From: Acidimicrobiia bacterium
GTDB taxonomy: Bacteria; Actinomycetota; Acidimicrobiia; IMCC26256
DNA length: 27,801 nt
Direction of reading: 5' to 3'
NCBI GenBank assembly: GCA_023262065.1
Contig: JALRDW010000240.1
Location: 1 to 27,801 of the forward strand
The notes beneath the pieces are model-generated. The model worked only from the letters and a program-made list of their open reading frames with translations. It did not search any database and had not been told where the DNA came from. Positions 14,457 to 23,000 of this stretch are shown in pieces; positions within the stretch are counted from its first letter, which is position 1, and every line of letters starts with the position of its first letter. The position numbers and the translations under genes were made by a program.

Positions 14457-15140
14457 ATGTCCATCCGGTCCCGGCTCGTGACCTGCTCCTCGATCGCCGT
14501 GCTCGCGATCGGTCTCGGGGCGCTCCCGGCGTTCGCCCACGCCGGCATCAGCCCCGACACCGCCGCCGCGGGCAGCGAGCAGGCCTTCACCCTCACCCTC
14601 GCCAACGAGAGTTCGACCGCCGCCACGGTGAAGGTGGAACTGTTCTTCCCCGACGGCCAGGAGATCCCGGTCCTCGCAGTGCCGGATGCGGGGGAGTGGA
14701 CCGGGGCACCGCAGGGTGGTGCCGGTGGGGGGCCCGGTTCGCTGGGCGACCCGGCCCCCGGCATCACCTGGCAGCGGGCCGGCGGCACACCGGACGAGGA
14801 CCCGGCGCTCGCCTTCACCCTGCGGATGCCGAGCCGGACCGGCACCATCCAGATGGCCGTGCTGCAGACCTACTCGGACGGTCGTGTGGACCGTTGGATC
14901 GAGCCGTGGCCGGTCGGTCAGCCCGAACCCGAGCGGCCCGGTCCCCGGGTCACGGTGACGGAGGCCGCCGCCACGACGAGCACCGCGCCCAGCACCACGA
15001 CCGAGGTGCCCGCCCCGACGACGACGACGGAACCCGCCGACGAGGACCCCTCCTCGAACCGGACCCTCCTCGTCGCGGCACTCGTGGCCGTCGGCGTCGT
15101 CATCGGGATCGCGGTGGCGGTGCGTCGCCGACGTCGCTGA
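14457..15140 (+). CDS. YcnI-like (DUF1775) exported, C-terminally anchored protein
   Basis: This 227-residue protein has a signal peptide ending AFA, leaving H28 as the predicted mature N-terminus (HAGISPDTAAAGSEQAFTLTLANES). The DUF1775 domain continues with VKVELFFPDG, then GITWQRAGG and LRMPSRTGTIQMAVLQTYSDGRVDRWIEP. A Thr/Pro-rich linker (about 165-195), one membrane helix (about 203-220) and an Arg-rich cytoplasmic tail follow. In Bacillus YcnI the mature N-terminal His helps bind Cu(II) with a Glu and a Trp. The His, a nearby Glu (E51 or E61) and Trp are present, so copper binding at the cell surface is plausible. No CopC/CopD-type partner is adjacent. GGAAGGA precedes ATG 14457; the frame to 14340 has no signal peptide at its start. 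Confidence 0.85.
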   Translation: MSIRSRLVTCSSIAVLAIGLGALPAFAHAGISPDTAAAGSEQAFTLTLANESSTAATVKVELFFPDGQEIPVLAVPDAGEWTGAPQGGAGGGPGSLGDPAPGITWQRAGGTPDEDPALAFTLRMPSRTGTIQMAVLQTYSDGRVDRWIEPWPVGQPEPERPGPRVTVTEAAATTSTAPSTTTEVPAPTTTTEPADEDPSSNRTLLVAALVAVGVVIGIAVAVRRRRR

Positions 15141-15154
15141 CCGCGGGACCCGCC

Positions 15155-15178
15155 TAGAGTCGCCGCCCGACGGCGGCG
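15155..15178 (+). promoter_or_regulatory. TAGAGT -10-like element followed by a small hairpin
   Basis: TAGAGT (15155-15160) fits TANNNT and lies 53 bases before ATG 15214. CGCCGCC (15161-15167) and GGCGGCG (15172-15178) form a 7-bp stem directly after it. The stem may be part of the SDR leader or the terminator of the YcnI-like gene, whose stop is 20 bases away. Confidence 0.4.
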
Positions 15179-15213
15179 CGATCCCCGCGCCCCACGGAGC
15201 GGTGGGAGCTCGG

Positions 15214-16068
15214 ATGGCCGGCGTACCCCAGGGCGGGCTCGAGGGCATGGCGGTGCTCGTCACCGGCGGCGGCAGCGGCATCGGGCTGGGCTGCGCCCGG
15301 CGCTTCGCGCGCGACGGCGCGCACGTCACGATCTGCGGCCGGAGCGAGGAGCGCCTCGCCGGGGCGCAGCGCGAGCTCGAGGCGATCGTCGCCCCCGGGG
15401 GCAGCGTCCGGACGGTCGCAGCCGACGTGACCGACGAGGCGGCGGTCGTGCACGCGGTCGCGGTCGCGGCCGAGCCGCTCGGCGCGCTGCACGGTGTGGT
15501 CGCGAGCGCCGGGGGATCGGAGTCGATCGGCCCGGTCACGCAACTCGACGCCACCGCGTTCCGCAACACGCTCGAGCTCAACGTCACCGGCACGATGCTG
15601 GTGCTCAAGCATGCGGCTCGGCGCATGGTGCGGGCGGGCGGCGGGTCGTTCGTCGGGATCTCCTCGATCGCTGCGTCGAACACGCACCGGTGGTTCGGTG
15701 CGTACGGACCGGCCAAGGCGGGTATCGACATGCTCTGCATGCAGGCGGCGGACGAGCTCGGCGCGAGCAACGTGCGGGTCAACGTGATCCGCCCCGGGCT
15801 CGTGGACACCGAGCTCGTCGGTTTCGTGACCGCCGGCGGGCCGGTCCTCGACGACTACCTGGCGTGCATGCCGATCTCCCGGGTCGGCACGCCCGAGGAC
15901 ATCGCGGCGATGGCCCGGTTCCTCATCGGGCCGGAGAGCTCCTGGGTCACGGGTCAGGTGCTCAACGTCGACGGGGGAAACTCCATCCGGCGGGGCCCCG
16001 ACTACTCCGGGGTGTTCCGGGACGTGTTCGGCGCGGACGGGCTGCGCGGCGTGGTCGAGGAGGACTGA
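15214..16068 (+). CDS. SDR-family oxidoreductase, probably NADP-type
   Basis: This is a 284-residue classical SDR: TGGGSGIG at 17-24, R43 after the second strand (ICGRSEERL, favouring NADP(H)), and ASAGG at 97-101 where most relatives have NNAG. Catalytic Ser is in GISSIAAS (S150/S151) and Y164-x3-K168 is in YGPAKAG. A C-terminal tail after NVDGGNSIRRGPDYSGVFRDVFGADGLRGVVEED is longer than usual. ATG 15214 has GGGAGC upstream and is preferred to GTG 15202. The next gene begins one base after the stop, so the two are co-transcribed. A 3-oxoacyl, hydroxysteroid or related alcohol substrate is likely (inference). Confidence 0.92.
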   Translation: MAGVPQGGLEGMAVLVTGGGSGIGLGCARRFARDGAHVTICGRSEERLAGAQRELEAIVAPGGSVRTVAADVTDEAAVVHAVAVAAEPLGALHGVVASAGGSESIGPVTQLDATAFRNTLELNVTGTMLVLKHAARRMVRAGGGSFVGISSIAASNTHRWFGAYGPAKAGIDMLCMQAADELGASNVRVNVIRPGLVDTELVGFVTAGGPVLDDYLACMPISRVGTPEDIAAMARFLIGPESSWVTGQVLNVDGGNSIRRGPDYSGVFRDVFGADGLRGVVEED

Positions 16069-16069
16069 C

Positions 16070-17194
16070 ATGGCCCACGGATCACTCACCTCCTGGGACG
16101 ACTTCCCGGTGCACCAGGTCGCCGAGACCGTGCGGCACGCGGGGACGTCGGACCGGAACTTCTACGACCGCTACTACTTCAACCTCCACGGGTCGTCCGA
16201 CGACCTCTTCATGATCATGGGGATGGGTCAGTACCCGAACCTCGGGACCCAGGACGCGTTCGCGAGCGTCACCCGCGGCGATCGGTACCACGTGGTGCGC
16301 GCGTCACGGGTGCTCGACGACCGGATGGACACCTCGGTCGGGCCGTTCCGCATCGAGGTGATCGAGCCGCTCCACCGGGTCCGCTACATCCTCGAGCCCG
16401 CCGAGGACCGGGCGATCGCGTTCGACGTGACCTGGGAGGGTGCGATCCCGGCCTTCGAGGAGCCCCGTCAGTACAAGCGCATGTTCGGCCGGGTGGTGTT
16501 CGACACGATGCGCTTCGCGCAGACCGGGCGGTGGACCGGGTCGCTCGAGGTCGACGGCGAGTCGTTCGCGATCACCCCCGACCGCTGGAAGGGCACCCGG
16601 GATCGCTCCTGGGGTGTCCGGCCGGTGGGGGAGGCCGAGCCCGCCGGGATCCGCGAGGAGATCGGCCAGATGGTCGGGTTCTGGAACTACGCGCCGATGC
16701 AGTTCGACGACTTCTCGATCCTCTACATCGTGCAGGAGGAGCCCGACGGGCACCGGACGATCGAGGAGGCCGTACGCATCTGGGCCGACCCGGATCGGGA
16801 CCCGGAGTGGTTGGGTCGCCCGGAGTTCGAACACCGACTCGAGCCCGGGACGCGCCTCATCGCGACGCCGAGCACGCTGCGGTTCCCGGAGGCCCCCGGG
16901 GGCGGCTTCGACGTACGGGTCACCCCGCTCATGCACTCCTACATCGCGATCGGCACGGGGTACGGCGTCGGCGACGAGTTCCGGCACGGCATGTACCGCG
17001 GGCGTGACCTCGTGGTGGAGTCCAAGACCTGGTCGATGGACGAACTCGAGACCTGGGCGTGGTTCGGCATCGTCGACCACGTGGCCCGCTTCGAGCTCGG
17101 CGACCTCGTCGGCTACGGGCTGCACGAGCACGGCGTGTTCGGGGCCTACCCGCCGTTCGGTCTCGAGACCGGGTACGACACGGCGCCGGGCTGA
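16070..17194 (+). CDS. AttH/CrtC-like lipocalin-fold protein of unknown function
   Basis: This 374-residue protein has no signal peptide or membrane segment. It is rich in aromatic residues and beta strands, with landmarks such as FYDRYYFNLHGSSDDLFMIMGMGQYPN (about 31-57) and TPDRWKGTRDRSWGVRPVGE (about 168-187). In the C-terminal half, ATPSTLRFPEAPGGGFDVRVTPLMHSYIAIGTGYG is also notable. The R-D-R-S-W-G motif and strand pattern recall AttH/hydroxyneurosporene-synthase (CrtC) type double-lipocalin proteins, which hydrate or bind isoprenoid chains. Homologues of this type are frequent next to SDR and DUF1214 genes in actinobacteria (from memory). Function unassigned. GAGGAGG lies across the SDR stop as its ribosome site. 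Confidence 0.75.
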   Translation: MAHGSLTSWDDFPVHQVAETVRHAGTSDRNFYDRYYFNLHGSSDDLFMIMGMGQYPNLGTQDAFASVTRGDRYHVVRASRVLDDRMDTSVGPFRIEVIEPLHRVRYILEPAEDRAIAFDVTWEGAIPAFEEPRQYKRMFGRVVFDTMRFAQTGRWTGSLEVDGESFAITPDRWKGTRDRSWGVRPVGEAEPAGIREEIGQMVGFWNYAPMQFDDFSILYIVQEEPDGHRTIEEAVRIWADPDRDPEWLGRPEFEHRLEPGTRLIATPSTLRFPEAPGGGFDVRVTPLMHSYIAIGTGYGVGDEFRHGMYRGRDLVVESKTWSMDELETWAWFGIVDHVARFELGDLVGYGLHEHGVFGAYPPFGLETGYDTAPG

Positions 17195-17222
17195 CCGGGA
17201 GCGCCGGCGCGGCGAGCGTGGG

Positions 17223-17993
17223 TCAGCGCACGTCCCACGTGCACGCGGGGTGCGTGAACACGACGTTGTTGATGTAGTGCTCCTGCTTGCGCAGGGTCAT
17301 CGACAGGTAGCCGCCGGTCGGGCGCGGCTTGGCGTGGTACTCGGCCTGGTGCCGGGCGAGGTCGAACTCGCTGAGCGGGACCCACCGGTCCTCGACGAGC
17401 ACCTTGCCGGCGTACCCCCAGGACGCCAGCAGGTCCACGCTCGGTGCGATCCCGCCGTGGCGGTCCTCGAGTTCGACGACCAGCACCGGGTGCTGGGCCG
17501 CCAGGAGTCGCTCGGCGCCGGTGATCGTCGCGAGCTCGTGGCCCTCGACGTCGATCTTGAGGAGGACGACGTCCTCGAGCCCCATGTCGTCGAGGCGGAC
17601 GGTCGGGACGTCCACCGTGCGGCCCCCGTCGGCCAGTCCCTCGAGCGAGGCGCGGCCCTCGGTCCCGCGCCCACCGGCCGGGAGCGTGAGGGTCGCGGTC
17701 CCGGCGGCGTCGGAGGCGGCGAGGTGCTCGACGCGCACGTTGGGCCGCACGGTCCGCTCGAGCACCGCGGCCAGATCCGGGTTCGGCTCGAAGTCGACGA
17801 CGCGCTCGCACCGGCGCGCCAACCAGTAGGTCCACGGTCCGTACCAGACACCGACGTCGACCGCGGTGCCCCGCGTCGGCACCGAGGCCACGATGCGATC
17901 GAGCTCGGGCTCGAACTTCCGGTGGGCCCGAGCGATGGCGGCGACGAACACCTTGTCGGGGACGAGGCTCGACACCTTCGAGACGATGCTCAC
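17223..17993 (-). CDS. FkbM-family SAM-dependent methyltransferase
   Basis: This is a 256-residue FkbM-type methyltransferase. AVDVGVWYGPWTYWLAR (44-60) is the SAM-binding motif I. VVDFEPNPDLAAVLERTV (65-82) contains motif II, and VVLLKIDVEGHELATITGAERLL (142-164) is the family hallmark K-I-D-V-E-G. FkbM enzymes O-methylate sugars, polyketides or glycolipids. GTG 17993 overlaps the stop of the GT4-methyltransferase fusion (GTGA), so it is translationally coupled and most likely modifies the same glycan. It is the last gene of the four-gene envelope cluster. The gap of 28 bases to the convergent gene shows no clear hairpin. Confidence 0.93.
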   Translation of the reverse strand: MSIVSKVSSLVPDKVFVAAIARAHRKFEPELDRIVASVPTRGTAVDVGVWYGPWTYWLARRCERVVDFEPNPDLAAVLERTVRPNVRVEHLAASDAAGTATLTLPAGGRGTEGRASLEGLADGGRTVDVPTVRLDDMGLEDVVLLKIDVEGHELATITGAERLLAAQHPVLVVELEDRHGGIAPSVDLLASWGYAGKVLVEDRWVPLSEFDLARHQAEYHAKPRPTGGYLSMTLRKQEHYINNVVFTHPACTWDVR

Positions 17994-19834
17994 GACACTG
18001 CCCTCTCGGTCCTGACCGCCCGTCGGCGGAACACGATGACGACGTTCCAGGTCGCGAACTCCCGCAGGCCCGGCACCCGTGCGATCCACGAGAGCCAGTC
18101 CGGCAGGTACCGCGGGCGCACCTCGTACACCTCGAGGTCGGCACGGGACCGGAACCAGTCGATGACGGCGCCCGCCCGGACCGCGTGGAGGCTGCGGCCG
18201 TACTCGTTCTTCGGGTCGACGCCGTGCTTGCGACGGTAGCGCTGCACCGCCCGCCGCCCGCCGAGGTAGTGCCACGGCGAGGTCTCGTGCCCGCCCCACG
18301 GGGACAGCCACGGTGTGAACGAGAGGTACCCGACGCCCCGCTTCGGCTCGAGCACGCGCACCATCTCCTCGCACAGGTCGGGCCAGTCCGCGACGTGCTC
18401 GAGGACGTTGGAGCAGTGCACCACCCGTGCGCTCCCGGTGCGGAAGGGGAGCCGCTGGCCGTCGCCCTGCACCGCGCCCGTCGGCACGCGCTCGTGGAGG
18501 CGCAGCTCGTCCGCGTCGTAGTCGATGATGACGCACTCCGCGCCGGCGTGGCGCAGGGCCTCCGCGACGTACCCGGGTCCGCCCCCGACGTCGATGGTCA
18601 GGGTGTTGCGGACGTCCGCATGGCGCTCGATGCTCCGCACGGTGTCCGCAGCGAGGTAGTGGTAGAAGCGATCGGGATCCTCGGCCTCCCGGCGGAAGAG
18701 CGAGAAGAGGTGGCGCGAGCGTGCGACCCCCTTCTCCGGTCCCTCGGCCCGAGGGTCGTGCAGCGATGCGGTGCCCGCCTCGTCGGCGGCCTCGATGAAC
18801 GTGTCGATCGTGTGCTGCCAGGTGAAGTCCTGCGAGCGGACCTGGGCCGCCGCGCCGAGTCGCTCCCGGCGCTCGTGGTCCTCGGTCAGGCCGATCCACG
18901 CGTCGAGGAAGGCGTCCTCGTCCTTGGCCAGGAGGCCGGTCTGGCCGTGGATGATCGCGTCGCGCACGCCCTTGACCCGGAAGCCGACCGAGGGCGTGCC
19001 GCACCGTGCGGCCTCGAGGATGACGAGCCCCCAGCCCTCGCGCTCGGCCGGGTGCACGAGCAGCCACGCCTCGTGCATGAGTTCGGTCTTGCGCTCGGCG
19101 CTCACCCGTCCGAGGATCTCGACGCCGTCGAGCGCCTCGTCCCGGACCCGCTGCTGCAGGCGCTCACGCTCGGGGCCGTCGCCGACGATGGCCAGCCGGC
19201 CGCCGACGCTCGCCCGGACCTTCGGCCACAGGTCGAGGAGCAGGTCGATGCGTTTGTTCCGTGCGAGGCGCCCGACCGCGACGAACCGCGGCTCGGTCGA
19301 CCGCGGTGGCGGTGCCTCGATCTCGGCGAGGTCCACGCCGAGGTTGAGCACGAACATGTGGCGGGGGCTCACGCCGAGGTTCTGCAGCTCGACCGCGCTC
19401 GAGTCCGAGATCGTGATGACCGGCACATCGCGGTAGATGTTGGGCACACCGCGCTGCTCGAGGGACGCGAAGACCCGGGCGATGGGCTTCGGGAAGTACT
19501 TCTGCCACTGGTTGCCGTGGACGTGGAAGAAGATGCAGACCGATGGCCCGCGACGCCAGAGCGGCGTGAGGTACGGCACGCCGTTCGCGACGTCGACCAC
19601 GACGTCGACGTCGCGGAAGTGGCGCCAGTACCGGAAGGGTGCGGTGAGGTACTGGGTGTACGTGCCGCCGTTGCGGACCACCGGGTACGGGCGATCCTCG
19701 ACGGGTCCGCCGCACATGAGGGTCGCCTCATGGCCGCGGTCGTTGAGCTCCCGGATGAGCCGGTCGATCACGACCTCGGAGCCGCCCGCATTCGGGTGGG
19801 CGAGGTCGCGCCAGGCGAGGAACAGGATGCGCAC
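17990..19834 (-). CDS. Fused GT4 glycosyltransferase and class I methyltransferase
   Basis: One 614-residue frame holds two enzymes. Residues 1-350 are a GT-B glycosyltransferase of family GT4: AGGSEVVIDRLIRELNDRGHEATL near the N-terminus, AVGRLARNKRIDLLLDLWP (186-204), and the nucleotide-sugar site EGWGLVILE (E266, E274). Residues about 371-614 are a class I SAM methyltransferase: TIDVGGGPGYVAEAL (413-427), IIDYD, and SNVLEHV (475-481). Its C-terminal GGHETSPWHYLGG and RKHGVDPKNEYGRSLHAV closely recall mycobacterial Rv0224c; the GT4 half recalls the neighbouring Rv0225 (both from memory). A linker of about 20 charged residues joins them. GTG 19834 gives the normal GT4 N-terminus. The fusion probably transfers a sugar and then methylates it or a neighbour on a lipid-linked or wall glycan. 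No frameshift signs. Confidence 0.92.
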   Translation of the reverse strand: MRILFLAWRDLAHPNAGGSEVVIDRLIRELNDRGHEATLMCGGPVEDRPYPVVRNGGTYTQYLTAPFRYWRHFRDVDVVVDVANGVPYLTPLWRRGPSVCIFFHVHGNQWQKYFPKPIARVFASLEQRGVPNIYRDVPVITISDSSAVELQNLGVSPRHMFVLNLGVDLAEIEAPPPRSTEPRFVAVGRLARNKRIDLLLDLWPKVRASVGGRLAIVGDGPERERLQQRVRDEALDGVEILGRVSAERKTELMHEAWLLVHPAEREGWGLVILEAARCGTPSVGFRVKGVRDAIIHGQTGLLAKDEDAFLDAWIGLTEDHERRERLGAAAQVRSQDFTWQHTIDTFIEAADEAGTASLHDPRAEGPEKGVARSRHLFSLFRREAEDPDRFYHYLAADTVRSIERHADVRNTLTIDVGGGPGYVAEALRHAGAECVIIDYDADELRLHERVPTGAVQGDGQRLPFRTGSARVVHCSNVLEHVADWPDLCEEMVRVLEPKRGVGYLSFTPWLSPWGGHETSPWHYLGGRRAVQRYRRKHGVDPKNEYGRSLHAVRAGAVIDWFRSRADLEVYEVRPRYLPDWLSWIARVPGLREFATWNVVIVFRRRAVRTERAVS

Positions 19835-19967
19835 GCCTCAGCCCGCCGTCCCGGAGGGGTCGGGGCCGGGCAGGTCGCGGTCCGTCGCGCCGTGCGCCGT
19901 GCCCCCACCACCTCGCGCCATGCGTGGACCCCCCGATCGCGCCGTGCCGGCGCACGTGCGGATGGCG

Positions 19968-19973
19968 AGTGTA
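19968..19973 (-). promoter_or_regulatory. Possible internal promoter (TACACT) upstream of the fusion gene
   Basis: In the 218-base gap between the AftD-like stop and GTG 19834, the minus strand carries TACACT, fitting TANNNT, about 130 bases before the start. No -35 is apparent. The remaining gap is GC-rich and holds only a possible 27-codon upstream ORF (19921 to 19838) ending three bases before the GTG. The gap suggests that the fusion and FkbM genes can be expressed separately from aftD. Confidence 0.3.
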
Positions 19974-20052
19974 GACCCGCCCCGGAGCCCCTCCGACCGG
20001 GCCCTCCGGCCCAGTGGTGACCCCTCGGGACCGCACCGTCCGCCGGCGCGCG

Positions 20053-23000
20053 TCAGGCGTGCTCGTCCGCCGCGACGGGCGGGTCCTCGTGGCGGAGCGA
20101 GGCCACGAGGACGTCGAGCGCGAGCGTGATCACGGCGAACCACACGCACCACCGCGCCCACTCGAAGTGGCTGGTCCAGTCGAAGAACGCAGGATGCCGT
20201 TCGATCCGTTGCTGCACCGGGATGCCGATCGCCACGGCGAGGAGGAGGACGGGCGGCGCGAAGCGGACGGCGCGGCGGATGCGGCCCCCGTCGGCCGCGA
20301 GCCACGCGAGGAGGCCCGTGAGGACCCCGACGACGGGGGCGATCGTGAGGCCGGCGACCACCGCCGCGCCGAGCGCGAGCCCGAGGCGCGCACGCGGACC
20401 GACCGCGTCCCCGACGCGGGTCCCCCGCGTCCGGAGCCGCGGACCCTCGAAGCGATCGGCGGGCCGGCCGCGGCGGCGCCCGAGGCCGACGAGGACGACC
20501 CCGAGGCAGGCGATGCCCCCGACGAGGGAGACCCAGAGGGCGACGTTGACCGCACCCTGGGGGGCCCACGCGAGCTCGACGGTGATCGGACCCGTGCCCT
20601 GCGGTCGGATGTACCACCCGTTCGCATAGCCGTCGACGAGCTTCGGGGTCCCGAGGTCCCGGCCCGCCGCGGTGGCCCGCCAGCCCTCGTTGTACGACTG
20701 CCCGAGGACGAGCCAGAACGGTTCGGTGGCCGCGGTGATCCGCAACGAGGACGTCCATCGGGTCTCGTCGACCACCTCCACCCGTGGCGCACTCGTCGGA
20801 CGGCGTTGCGCGTCGGCGGGTGCCGGACGGGCGCCGGAGGACGGGTCGGGTTCGGTCGAGGGTGGTGCGGCGGCGACCTCGGCGGCGGGTGCGGCCCCGC
20901 CGCCGGCGGCCGACGCGAGCACGATGCGGCTCACGTCGAAGCCGGTCGGATTCCGCGGTGACTCGGCGACCCGGATCTCGTGCTCGCCGGCCCCGAGGGT
21001 GAGGTCGGGCCCGCACGGGATGAGCGGCAACTTCTCCTGGTCCAGCGCGGCCTCGACCGTGCCGGGGATGCGCACGGGGAACGGGCGCCCGTCGATGGTC
21101 ACGATGCGGTCGGTGCACTCACCCGCCAGGTCGGTGGCGTAGGTCCGTCGGGTCCCATCGATCCCGAGTTCGGCGATGGCGGCGGGCAGCACGATCTGGG
21201 CCCGCTTCACCGGCACCGACTTGCGCACGGTGACCTTGATGTTCCGACCGGTGACCTCGGGGAAGGTGATCGGGAACTCGGTGAGACCCGTGGGCGACCG
21301 CGTGGCCAGGACCGGCAGGGTGACCGTGCGCCGCGGGCCCTTGTCGGCACGGATCGTGAGGATCCGCGGCACCGAGTGCAGGCCGTCGGTGACGACCTGG
21401 ATCGTCATGCGGTCGACGGTGCGCGGGGTCGGGAACGTGAGCTTGAGCTCGGCCCGCGGGTTGCCGAGCACGTTGACCCACGCGGTGGTGGGGTCGCCGT
21501 CGGTCGCCGATCCGGCGCGGGTCCGGACCGACACGTACCGGGCCGAGGAACTCGCGGTGTAGGCGCCCTGTGCGGCGCCCGGTGCGCCGAGGGCCCGGTC
21601 GATGTCCTGATCGCGCGCGTACGGGCTCAGCAGTGCGGTGCCGGCGAAGGAGAACGACCGGGCCGTGGGGAGGGTGAAGCGCCGGGAGAACGAGGTCGAG
21701 TCCATCGTGCCCTCGCGGGTGAGCACGATGGCGAGGGGGTGGTCGAGGCTCTCGGCTCCGAGGGTCCGCAGCATCGCGGTGGGGACCCGCATCGACTCGG
21801 TGACGCGCACCGTCCCGTCGCCGTCCGGATCGGGGATGCGGACCTCGCTGAGACCCACGGCGTTCCGGCGCAGACCCTCCTTGATGTCCTTGCCCGTCGA
21901 GTCCTCGATCGTGATGTCGAGGCGCTGGAACGTGCGCTCCGGGAAGTTCAGCGTCTGGCCCCGCTTGCCCTTCGAGGCCCGGGTCAGCGTGCGCACCACG
22001 CTGTCGTCCCCGTCGAAGGTGAGGCGGACGCTCCGGATCGCGCGGTACCGGGTCGACTTGCTGAGCGCCGCGCTGGGGCTGACCTGGGTGATGTTGATGT
22101 GGTCGGTCGTCGTCGGCCGCTCGAGCACGACCTCGAGCCGCTGGTTCCCGACGGGGACGCCGGCGTCGACGCGCCACCCGGTCTTGACGTCACCGTCGAA
22201 CGCCGCGGCGGGTCGTTCGCCCGGCACGTAGCCGAACGATGGGATGCCGTACGAGGTGGCGCGCAGGCTGCGCACCCCCGACAGCTCCGTCACCGTGCGT
22301 CCGGCGTCGGTCTCGTCGGCGAAGACGTCGAGCCGTTGGTCGGTCGGGTCGACGGTGAGCGCCTCCTCCCCGGCCACCTCGGTGTATCCGAACTGGTCGT
22401 GCAGGACTCCCCAGCGCTGGCCCCGACGACGGTTCGAGTCGGTGAGCACGAGCAACGTGGACTCGGGGAGGTCGCGCATCGCCTGCGCCGCGCCCCGGTA
22501 CGACGAGGCGAACAACACCACACGGTCCGAGTCGAGCAGCGACGCGTTCGACAGATCCACGATGCCCTCGCTGTCGCCGGCGATGAGGATCGGGGCGTCG
22601 GCCGCCTTCGAGCGGATGATGGGTGACGGGTCCTCGACCTCCGCGATCGCGACCGGCGGGGGATCGGGCTGCTCGACGTTCGGCTGCGTCAGGTCGCCGA
22701 GTTCGGGGAACCGGAGCCGACCCGGGATCGTGTCGCCGTAGCGCACCGGCGCGCGCAACCCGTGCGCGGGGTCGTCGGTCATGATCTTCCAGAGCGCGCC
22801 GGACGGGATCAGGTTCCACTGGTCCGTGCGGAGGTCGAGGCGCAGGACGACCGTTCCCACGCCCATGAGTCGGAGCACCTCGGCGAGACCGTCAGGGTCG
22901 ACGCTGCCGTCCTGCACCCGACGGTCGACCGCCTGCAGGAACGCGAGGGACTGCTCGGAGCCCCACGGCACGATCTCGCGTGCGACGTACGGCCGGTCCA

